This document shows positions 1-5,015 of a stretch of DNA of 5,015 nt, one piece after another; position 1 is the stretch's first letter; each line of letters opens with the position of its first letter. The notes beneath the pieces were generated by a model. It was not told the origin of the DNA and did not search any database. It saw only the letters and a program-made list of their open reading frames with translations. This stretch comes from an uncultured Clostridia bacterium (GTDB lineage Bacteria; Bacillota; Clostridia; Christensenellales; Borkfalkiaceae): contig CALWBJ010000172.1 of the NCBI GenBank assembly GCA_944376035.1, positions 1-5,015 on the forward strand, written 5' to 3'. Made by a program: the position numbers and the translations under genes.

Positions 1-1128
1 GTTAATTACAAGTCCGTCTTCAACAAAAGGAAGATCATCGTGGCAATTTACGCCTTTAATAACACGAACAACGGGCAGATTGTATTTCTGGGCAAACTGA
101 AAGTCGCGCTCATCGTGAGCAGGAACGCCCATAACCGCGCCGGTGCCATAAGAGTAGAGGACATAATCAGCGGCAAAAATAGGTACAGATTTACCGTTAA
201 TAGGGTTAATGGCATTATGCCCGATATAGACGCCCGTTTTTTCTCTCACGGTGGAAAGTCGTTCAATTTCGTTGGTTTTTGATGTTTCGAAAATATAATC
301 TTCGACAGCTTTTTTCTGTTTGGGAGAAGTAAGTTTTTTTACCAGCGGGTGTTCGGGGGCAAGTACGACATATGAAACTCCGAAAAGAGTATCGGCACGA
401 GTGGTGAATACTTTGAATTTGTCACCGCTTTCGGCGGTAAATTCAATTTCTCCGCCGGTAGATTTACCGATCCAGTTTCTCTGCATAAGTTTTGTTTTTT
501 CAGGCCAGTCGACTGTATTTAATCCCTGCAAAAGTTCTTCGGCATAATCGGTTATTTTAAAAAACCATTGCGTTAGATCTTTCTTTAAAACGGTAGCCCC
601 GCATCTTTCGCATTCGCCGTTAACAACCTGTTCGTTTGCAAGAACGGTTTTACAACTCGGACACCAGTTGACAGGCGCTTCTTTTCTGTACGCAAGACCT
701 TTTTCGTATAGTTTGAGAAAAAGCCACTGTGTCCATTTATAATAATCTTCATTACATGTTTTAATTTCGGCACTCCAATCGAACATGGCGCCCATTTCAC
801 GAAGAGTTTTTTCCATGTTTTTAATATTGTTTTCGGTTGAATCCTTAGGATGAATTCCGGTTTTTATGGCATAGTTTTCTGCCGGTAAACCAAAAGCGTC
901 AAACCCCATCGGCTGAAATACTTCATAGCCCTTCATTTTTTTATATCTTACAAAACTGTCGGTAGGGCCGTAATTATACCAATGCCCCAGGTGAAGTTTT
1001 GCGCCTGACGGATAGGAAAACATTTCAAGACAGTAGTATTTTTTATCGATATTTTTGAAATTGAAATTGTTTAATTTTTCTTTTTCCCAAATTGTTTGCC
1101 ACTTTTTTTCAACTTTTTTCATGTCCAT
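1..1128 (-). CDS. leuS: Leucine--tRNA ligase, N-terminal part (runs off left edge)
   Basis: Class Ia aminoacyl-tRNA synthetase that charges tRNA-Leu with leucine in the cytoplasm using ATP. The frame is open for 376 codons with no break, a little under half of the usual 800-880 residues. Visible in order: the Rossmann-fold ATP site with the HIGH-type motif HLGH at residues 46-49 after YPSGAKL; FDAFGLPAENYAIKTG, strongly typical of LeuS; a zinc knuckle with Cys156, Cys159, Cys173 and Cys176; QRNWIGKS; then the CP1 editing domain with its threonine-rich motif TTRADTLFG (242-250) and GTGAVMGVPAHDERD, whose last Asp (342) matches the editing-site aspartate of the family. The KMSKS loop and tRNA-binding domains lie outside the window. 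The start is the first ATG after an in-frame TAA four codons upstream. A GGAGG site lies 14 bases before it, rather far. A second in-frame ATG two codons later (1122) is further from that site. Identification is very secure. Confidence 0.97.
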   Translation of the reverse strand, partial: MDMKKVEKKWQTIWEKEKLNNFNFKNIDKKYYCLEMFSYPSGAKLHLGHWYNYGPTDSFVRYKKMKGYEVFQPMGFDAFGLPAENYAIKTGIHPKDSTENNIKNMEKTLREMGAMFDWSAEIKTCNEDYYKWTQWLFLKLYEKGLAYRKEAPVNWCPSCKTVLANEQVVNGECERCGATVLKKDLTQWFFKITDYAEELLQGLNTVDWPEKTKLMQRNWIGKSTGGEIEFTAESGDKFKVFTTRADTLFGVSYVVLAPEHPLVKKLTSPKQKKAVEDYIFETSKTNEIERLSTVREKTGVYIGHNAINPINGKSVPIFAADYVLYSYGTGAVMGVPAHDERDFQFAQKYNLPVVRVIKGVNCHDDLPFVEDGLVIN

Positions 1129-1141
1129 AAAAGCGAATTAA

Positions 1142-1149
1142 GCCTCCGT
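1142..1149 (-). promoter_or_regulatory. Ribosome binding site of leuS
   Basis: Read on the minus strand this is ACGGAGGC, a strong Shine-Dalgarno core. It stands 14 bases from the ATG at 1128, longer than the usual 5-10, but an in-frame stop just upstream leaves no earlier start in this frame. Confidence 0.7.
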
Positions 1150-1166
1150 AAACAAAAATTATATAT

Positions 1167-1195
1167 ATTATATAATAAAACTTTAAGATAGTCAA
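1167..1195 (-). promoter_or_regulatory. leuS promoter (sigma-A type)
   Basis: On the minus strand, TTGACT (1195-1190) is followed after exactly 17 bases by a perfect TATAAT (1172-1167). Transcription would begin near 1160, giving a leader of only about 30 bases. That is too short for the T-box leader that often controls aminoacyl-tRNA synthetase genes in Bacillota, so leuS here appears to be driven simply by a strong promoter. Confidence 0.8.
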
Positions 1196-1206
1196 GAAAT
1201 TACTTG

Positions 1207-1232
1207 CTTTTCATATGATCTTTTCATATGAT
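1207..1232. repeat. Perfect 13-bp tandem repeat (two copies)
   Basis: The unit CTTTTCATATGAT occurs twice with no gap, at 1207-1219 and 1220-1232. Each unit contains the palindrome ATCATATGAT in part (CATATG fully), so the two palindromes sit 13 bp apart. The repeat lies just upstream of the leuS -35 box and well upstream of the kinase promoter. It could bind a regulator or could be a replication-slippage duplication. The sequence alone does not decide. Confidence 0.7.
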
Positions 1233-1298
1233 TGAATGAATAGAAATTTTGCAATTTGACTATAAAAAAAATTATTTTATCGCAATGCTTTTAATACG

Positions 1299-1327
1299 TT
1301 TACAAAAAAATTAAAAAATGTTATACT
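1299..1327 (+). promoter_or_regulatory. Promoter of the galactokinase-family gene
   Basis: TTTACA (1299-1304), a 17-base spacer made almost wholly of A and T, then TATACT (1322-1327). This is close to the sigma-A consensus. The predicted start near 1334 gives a leader of about 29 bases before the ATG at 1363. Together with the leuS promoter it makes a divergent pair in 234 bp. Confidence 0.75.
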
Positions 1328-1362
1328 TGATAAAAAATAAGGCATATTGGTAATGAAACAAA

Positions 1363-2610
1363 ATGTCAAATATAAGAAAACCATACTATGAAATCGAATC
1401 AAGCTTTAAATACTTTGAAATGCTATACGGTTCTGAAGATAAAAAACAGGAAATACGTTATTCAAAAATTTTTGAAAGATTTAAAAAAGAATTTAATGCG
1501 GAAAAGGGTTACATAGCATCTTCCGGCGGACGTGTGGAAGTATGCGGAAACCATACTGACCATAACGGGGGAAGAGTAATTTCGTGTACGATAAGCCTTG
1601 ATACTCTTGCGGTTTTTCTGCCAAGCGAAGACGGAATTATTACAATAAAATCGGAAGGCTATCCGGAAATTAAAATAAACCTTTCAAATCTTGATAATAT
1701 AAAAAAAGGAACTTCTTCGGCAATGACAGCCGGAGTGGTAAGGGGCTTTCTTAATAAAGGATATAAAGTAGGCGGGTTTTATGCCAGCGTTACAAGTAAT
1801 GTTTTAGGCGGCGCGGGGATATCCAGTTCGGCCTCTTTCGAGTTGCTTATAGCGGAAATTCTCAATTTTCTTTATAATGAAGGTCGCGTGAGTAAAGAAG
1901 ATAAGGCGCTTATAGCGCAGTATTCGGAAAATAAATATTTTAATAAACCTTGCGGACTTTTGGATCAGACCGCAATTTCTTTCGGCGGGCTAAACCTTCT
2001 TGATTTTTCTTCAGAGGGTAATATCGTAGTAAAAGAAATAAATAATAATTTGCAGGATTATACTTTTGTGCTTATAAATACAGGCGGAAGTCATGAGAAT
2101 CTGACAGATGAATATGCTGCTATACCAAAAGATATGTTCGCTGTTGCTAAGGTCTTGGGTGCGGACAGGTTGATTGAAATACCTGAATCGGATTTTTACA
2201 AAAGACTTCCCGAAATAAGCGGGTGTGTTTCGGACAGAGCGATTTGCCGCTCCATACATTTTTATGAAGAAAATAAAAGGGTAGACAGAGTTTATAATGC
2301 TCTTAATACCTGTAACTATTCTGATTTTTTAAACGCCATAAGAGAATCGGGTACAAGTTCTCTTTGTAAGTTACAAAATTGCAGTGTGCCCGGAAGTAGT
2401 AATCAGCCTATCCCGAAGGCGCTCTTTATATCGGGAAAATTTTTGTGCGGGGGAGCGAACAGAGTTCATGGCGGAGGGTTTGCCGGAACTATTCTTAATA
2501 TAGTTAAAAATGAAAATCTTAGTTACTTTACTGATAATGCCGTTAGGTTTTTCGGGAAAGAAAATATAATACCGTTAAAAGTTCGTTCATGCGGCACAAT
2601 TGTTTTATAA
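1363..2610 (+). CDS. Galactokinase-family GHMP sugar kinase
   Basis: Cytoplasmic ATP-dependent sugar kinase of the GHMP superfamily; 415 residues, slightly longer than typical galactokinases (about 390). Motifs in order: the galactokinase signature region GGRVEVCGNHTDHNGG (55-70); the phosphate-binding loop LGGAGISSSAS (148-158); CGLLDQ (197-202), whose Asp201 matches the catalytic base; and the third GHMP motif HGGGFAGT (369-376). The signature is changed: characterised galactokinases have GEHTD, here it is GNHTD, so the sugar-contacting Glu (Glu43 in human GALK1) is Asn63, while His64 and Asp66 remain. The segment GGSHENLTDEYAAIP (241-255) is typical of a clostridial branch often labelled galactokinase. 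Family is sure; galactose as substrate is not, so no symbol is given. No galT, galE or transporter is beside it. The start is fixed by an in-frame TGA three codons upstream, but its Shine-Dalgarno is weak. purB follows after 70 bp without a terminator. Confidence 0.9.
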   Translation: MSNIRKPYYEIESSFKYFEMLYGSEDKKQEIRYSKIFERFKKEFNAEKGYIASSGGRVEVCGNHTDHNGGRVISCTISLDTLAVFLPSEDGIITIKSEGYPEIKINLSNLDNIKKGTSSAMTAGVVRGFLNKGYKVGGFYASVTSNVLGGAGISSSASFELLIAEILNFLYNEGRVSKEDKALIAQYSENKYFNKPCGLLDQTAISFGGLNLLDFSSEGNIVVKEINNNLQDYTFVLINTGGSHENLTDEYAAIPKDMFAVAKVLGADRLIEIPESDFYKRLPEISGCVSDRAICRSIHFYEENKRVDRVYNALNTCNYSDFLNAIRESGTSSLCKLQNCSVPGSSNQPIPKALFISGKFLCGGANRVHGGGFAGTILNIVKNENLSYFTDNAVRFFGKENIIPLKVRSCGTIVL

Positions 2611-2620
2611 ATTATATTGA

Positions 2621-2648
2621 TTTAATGGTCTTTTATGTCAGACATAAT
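2621..2648 (+). promoter_or_regulatory. Possible weak promoter before purB
   Basis: CATAAT (2643-2648) is a fair -10 box. The best -35 at an allowed distance is TTTAAT (2621-2626) with a 16-base spacer, a weak match. TTGATT (2617-2622) is a better -35, but its 20-base spacer is too long. The -10 overlaps the dyad at 2633-2647. Read-through from the kinase promoter is an equally likely source of purB transcription. Confidence 0.3.
2633..2647. promoter_or_regulatory. Dyad TTATGTC-A-GACATAA, possible operator
   Basis: A perfect 7-1-7 inverted repeat centred on 2640, lying 34-48 bases before the purB start. The single central base makes it a poor RNA hairpin and suits a site for a dimeric DNA-binding protein. 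There is no T run after it, so it is not a terminator. It does not resemble the Bacillus PurR box. Its regulator is unknown. Confidence 0.4.
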
Positions 2649-2680
2649 TTAATTTGAAAATAATTTTATGGAGATAAAAT

Positions 2681-4117
2681 ATGCAACAGACTGATATTTA
2701 TGTTAACCCTTTAATAACCAGATACGCAAGTAAGGAAATGGCGGCAAATTTTTCGGATGATAAAAAATTCGGATTATGGCGCAGGCTTTGGATTGCGCTT
2801 GCGGAAAGCGAAAAGGAACTGGGACTTAATATCACCGACGAACAGATAGAAGAGTTAAAAAAATATGTTGACGATATAAATTACGATGACGCAAGAGAGT
2901 TTGAAAAACAGGTACGTCATGATGTCATGGCGCACGTAAAGGCATACGGCAAGCAAGCAAAAAAAGCCGCAGGAATAATTCATTTAGGCGCTACGAGTTG
3001 TTTTGTTACCGATAATGCAGAGGTAATTGTCATAGATAATGCATTAGATATAATATTAAAAAAACTTGTCAACGTTATATACAATCTTAAAAAGTTTGCT
3101 TTAAAATATAAAGATTTACCGACTCTTGGTTTTACACATCTCCAACCGGCGCAATTAACTACCGTGGGGAAAAGGGCGTGCCTTTGGCTTGAAGATTTGG
3201 TTATGGATTACGAATCCTTGGTTGAATTGAAAAACAAAGTGCGTTTGCGCGGGGTTAAGGGAACAACGGGAACGCAGGCAAGTTTTATGGACCTTTTCGG
3301 AGATGATGAAGAAAAGGTAAAAGAACTGGAAAAACTCGTTGTAAAAAAGATGGGTTACGACAAGGTTTATGGAGTTACCGGTCAGACTTATCCGAGAAAA
3401 TTCGACTATAATGTTTTGTCTGTTTTATCTCAGATTGCGCAAAGCGGTTACAGATTTTCAAACGATATAAGACTTTTACAGCACATGAAAGAAATTGAAG
3501 AGCCGTTTGAAAAATCTCAGATAGGCTCATCGGCTATGGCGTATAAGCGTAATCCTATGAGAAGTGAAAGACTTGGTTCGCTTGCAAGATATGCTATAAC
3601 AACACCTCTCGATTGCGCAATTACCGCGTCAACACAATGGTTTGAAAGAACGCTTGACGATTCTGCGAATAAACGTATAGTTATAGCGCAGACTTTCCTT
3701 GCTGTAGACGGTTTGTTGCAACTTTATTTAAATATTTCTGATAATTTGGTTGTTTATGAAAAAGTTATCGCAAAACATATAGCCGCCGAACTTCCTTTTA
3801 TGGCAACTGAAAATATTATAATGGAATGTGTCAAGGCAGGTGGAAATCGCCAGGAACTTCATGAGGGAATCAGGGTTTTGTCCATGCAGGCGGCTGAAAA
3901 TGTAAAAAAACGCGGATTGGATAATAATCTTATTGAACTTATAGGAAAAGATAATCTTTTTAAAGCGGTGCATGGCAAACTCGATAATGTACTTGATGCA
4001 AAAAAATATATAGGCAGAGCCCCCGGGCAGGTTGTGGAATATATAGAAAATGAAGTTGATCCCATACTGAAAAAACATTCGGATTTGCTTGGACTTAAAG
4101 GCGAAATAAGTTGTTAA
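2681..4117 (+). CDS. purB: Adenylosuccinate lyase (eukaryote-like long form)
   Basis: Cytoplasmic homotetrameric enzyme of the fumarase/aspartase superfamily. It splits fumarate from SAICAR in the purine pathway and from adenylosuccinate on the way to AMP. It has 478 residues, close to human ADSL (484) and longer than the roughly 430-residue Bacillus type. Visible landmarks: RHDVMAH (79-85), IIHLGATS (99-106), THLQPAQLTTVGKR (152-165) with the general-acid His153, GVKGTTGTQASF (191-202), and the mobile-loop signature GSSAMAYKRNPM (282-293) with the catalytic serine at 283 or 284. Then come QWFERTLDDSANKR (319-332) and LPFMATENIIM (371-381), nearly word for word as in animal enzymes. The loop has Ala287 where the family nearly always has Pro. 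A GGAG site 7 bases before the ATG supports the start. It follows the kinase gene in the same direction and ends at a strong terminator. Confidence 0.97.
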   Translation: MQQTDIYVNPLITRYASKEMAANFSDDKKFGLWRRLWIALAESEKELGLNITDEQIEELKKYVDDINYDDAREFEKQVRHDVMAHVKAYGKQAKKAAGIIHLGATSCFVTDNAEVIVIDNALDIILKKLVNVIYNLKKFALKYKDLPTLGFTHLQPAQLTTVGKRACLWLEDLVMDYESLVELKNKVRLRGVKGTTGTQASFMDLFGDDEEKVKELEKLVVKKMGYDKVYGVTGQTYPRKFDYNVLSVLSQIAQSGYRFSNDIRLLQHMKEIEEPFEKSQIGSSAMAYKRNPMRSERLGSLARYAITTPLDCAITASTQWFERTLDDSANKRIVIAQTFLAVDGLLQLYLNISDNLVVYEKVIAKHIAAELPFMATENIIMECVKAGGNRQELHEGIRVLSMQAAENVKKRGLDNNLIELIGKDNLFKAVHGKLDNVLDAKKYIGRAPGQVVEYIENEVDPILKKHSDLLGLKGEISC

Positions 4118-4155
4118 TATGTGATAGAGTTTAATTAAAATATAAAGTTATTTTT

Positions 4156-4206
4156 GTATAAAAACGTGCAGCAATTTGATATTGTCTCACGTTTTTATGC
4201 TTTTTT
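4156..4206 (+). terminator. Intrinsic terminator after purB
   Basis: The arms ATAAAAACGTG (4158-4168) and CACGTTTTTAT (4188-4198) are perfect complements, extended by a G-U and a G-C pair at the base. The 19-base loop holds a second small stem, CAAT (4172-4175) with ATTG (4181-4184). A run of six T follows at 4201-4206. It begins about 40 bases after the purB stop and would end the kinase-purB transcript. Confidence 0.85.
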
Positions 4207-4351
4207 GTTTGTATATTTAATTATAACAGTATATCAAATTAGTTACTTTTTAAATATAGTGAATAATAAACTTTTTTAAGTTTGAAAATATAAAATTTAA
4301 TTCAAGATTTTAACGTAAAGCATTTTTTTAGAGTCAAAGATGATTTAATTA
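4207..4351. other. AT-rich stretch without genes
   Basis: Between the purB terminator and the next promoter I see no open frame with a ribosome binding site, no RNA gene and no long repeat. It is very rich in A and T, with only a short AAACTT-TTTT-AAGTTT hairpin at 4268-4283 that is unremarkable at this composition. Confidence 0.5.
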
Positions 4352-4381
4352 TTGACTTTATCAATTTAAACGTGATACAAT
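4352..4381 (+). promoter_or_regulatory. Promoter of the TrpR-family regulator gene
   Basis: TTGACT (4352-4357), an 18-base spacer, then TACAAT (4376-4381). The TG at 4373-4374, one base before the -10 box, makes it an extended -10 promoter. Transcription would begin near 4388, about 26 bases before the ATG at 4414. Confidence 0.7.
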
Positions 4382-4413
4382 GTTAAAGAAATCAATTTCG
4401 GAGCAATTTTCTG

Positions 4414-4713
4414 ATGAGTGATATTTTCAATGAACAGAGCGAACGTCTTTTTAAGGCTATTTTGTCTTTAAAAAGTGTAGAAGAGTGTGAAAAGTTTTTT
4501 GCCGACGCATTTACCATAAGGGAAATTAAGGAGATTTCCCAAAGATATGCAGTTGCGGAAATGCTTTATGAGGGGAAAATATATAACGAGATAGCAAAGG
4601 AAACCGAGGCGAGCACCGCCACGATAAGCAGGGTAAATAAATGCCTTAATTACGGTGAGGGTGGGTATAAATTGGTCCTCGACCGCTTGAAATCACAAGA
4701 ACAAGTGTTTTAA
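4414..4713 (+). CDS. TrpR-family transcriptional regulator, YerC/YecD type
   Basis: Small DNA-binding protein of 99 residues, the usual length for the YerC/YecD branch of the Trp repressor superfamily. The fold is all helix: an N-terminal dimerisation part (about 4-33) containing LFKAILSLKSVEECEKFFAD, the family-typical FTIREIKEISQRYAVAEML (33-51), and a helix-turn-helix at about 56-78 (IYNEIAKETEASTATISRVNKCL), ending in the characteristic NYGEGGY (79-85). It probably acts as a homodimer. The tryptophan response of E. coli TrpR is not established for this branch, and no trp gene is in view, so its ligand and targets are unknown. GGAG at 4400-4403 lies 10 bases before the ATG. It has its own promoter and is framed by terminators, so it is likely transcribed alone. 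Confidence 0.92.
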   Translation: MSDIFNEQSERLFKAILSLKSVEECEKFFADAFTIREIKEISQRYAVAEMLYEGKIYNEIAKETEASTATISRVNKCLNYGEGGYKLVLDRLKSQEQVF

Positions 4714-4752
4714 AGAATAGTTATTTTTTTATTGAATTATCAAAATATATTT

Positions 4753-4777
4753 AAAGCGCCTTTTTACAGGCGCTTTT
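4753..4777 (+). terminator. Intrinsic terminator after the TrpR-family gene
   Basis: AAAGCGCC (4753-4760) pairs perfectly with GGCGCTTT (4769-4776) around an 8-base loop, with a T run at 4774-4777. It starts about 40 bases after the regulator's stop. The facing minus-strand gene stops at 4793, so the hairpin may also end that transcript, although the T run in that direction is broken and weaker. Confidence 0.85.
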
Positions 4778-4792
4778 GTAAATTTACCGAAA

Positions 4793-5015
4793 TTAGTTTT
4801 TTATCCATTTGGCATAAAGTTTAGTTTCGATAAACTCAACAGGGTTGCCGTCTTCGTCATATTCAACAATTGGTAAGGTATCCGTTTTAAAATTCCATTT
4901 ATTGATACATTCTGATTCCTTATACCAACCTTCAAACGTATAGCCTTCTCGTATCGGGTCATACGGCGGATTTTTTATACTTTCACCGTATCCGTAATTA
5001 TCTATGAAAAACACT
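4793..5015 (-). CDS. C-terminal end of an InlB B-repeat surface protein (partial)
   Basis: The frame is open to the right edge. The GTG at 5014-5012 is almost surely an internal Val, not a start. The 73 visible residues form one InlB B-repeat (Listeria-Bacteroides repeat, Flg_new family): REGYTFEGWYKESEC followed by INKWNFKTDTL and the closing TKLYAKW. Such beta-grasp-like repeats occur in tandem in secreted or wall-attached proteins of Bacillota. Between the WNFKTDT and TKLYAKW parts there is an acidic stretch, VEYDEDGNPVEF, which lengthens the repeat. The protein ends two or three residues after the repeat with IKN, so there is no LPXTG sorting signal or membrane helix at this end. If it is anchored, that must be by its N-terminal part, beyond the window. 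Overall function cannot be told from this piece. Confidence 0.85.
   Translation of the reverse strand, partial: VFFIDNYGYGESIKNPPYDPIREGYTFEGWYKESECINKWNFKTDTLPIVEYDEDGNPVEFIETKLYAKWIKN

Noticed and set aside
40..547. Two plus-strand open frames (40-282 and 320-547) and a minus-strand one at 585-800
   Set aside because: All lie inside leuS, whose own frame runs unbroken from 1128 to the left edge with strong family motifs; none has a recognisable product.
1256..1261. A further TTGACT on the plus strand as a second kinase promoter
   Set aside because: At a 17-base spacing the -10 position reads ATCGCA, and the AT-rich boxes that do exist are only 11-13 bases away.
2011..2259. Minus-strand open frame inside the kinase gene
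   Set aside because: It is opposite a clearly coding frame, has no ribosome binding site, and its translation resembles no family.
3728..4078. Two overlapping minus-strand open frames opposite the end of purB
   Set aside because: They are shadows of the purB coding sequence; the rich Phe/Ile/Tyr content comes from the reverse of Lys and Asn codons.
4268..4283. AAACTT-TTTT-AAGTTT hairpin as a terminator or small RNA
   Set aside because: It has only one G-C pair, no T run that would make it a terminator, and is expected by chance in such AT-rich DNA.
4332..4357. AGTCAA and TTGACT inverted repeat around the regulator's -35 box, as an autoregulatory operator or divergent promoter
   Set aside because: The arms are only 6 bp with a 14-base gap, one arm is simply the -35 box, and no good -10 stands at 17 bases on the minus strand.
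4207..4413. Search for a small RNA, riboswitch or hidden small gene before the regulator
   Set aside because: No structured GC-bearing region or frame with a ribosome binding site was seen; only the promoter at 4352-4381 could be supported.

Overview
The window looks like an AT-rich chromosome segment of a Bacillota bacterium, most likely a clostridial lineage. The inference rests on an adenylosuccinate lyase of the long type close to the animal enzyme, a galactokinase-family protein of the type common in Clostridia, a YerC-type TrpR-family regulator, GGAG-type ribosome binding sites, near-consensus sigma-A promoters, and a surface protein built from InlB-type repeats. The species cannot be fixed from the sequence alone.

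Layout. Positions 1-1128 (minus) hold the N-terminal 376 codons of leucyl-tRNA synthetase (leuS), which runs off the left edge. Positions 1129-1362 are a divergent control region with one strong promoter for each direction and a perfect 13-bp tandem repeat between them. Positions 1363-2610 (plus) encode a galactokinase-family GHMP kinase with an altered sugar-site residue. After a 70-bp gap containing a 7-1-7 dyad, positions 2681-4117 (plus) encode adenylosuccinate lyase (purB). An intrinsic terminator at 4156-4206 closes this unit. A gene-free AT-rich stretch then leads to a promoter and a 99-residue TrpR-family regulator of the YerC type (4414-4713). A second intrinsic terminator (4753-4777) lies between that gene and a convergent minus-strand gene whose C-terminal end (4793-5015) is an InlB/Listeria-Bacteroides repeat of a surface protein.

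How the genes relate. They are mostly housekeeping and do not form one pathway: leucine charging for translation, sugar phosphorylation, purine synthesis, a small DNA-binding regulator and a surface protein. The kinase and purB lie in tandem with no terminator between them, so they may share a transcript, with a possible extra promoter or operator in front of purB. The regulator has its own promoter and terminators on both sides. I found no mobile element, CRISPR array, RNA gene or defence system. The points most worth a second look are the kinase's substrate, the dyad before purB, and the tandem repeat in the divergent control region.
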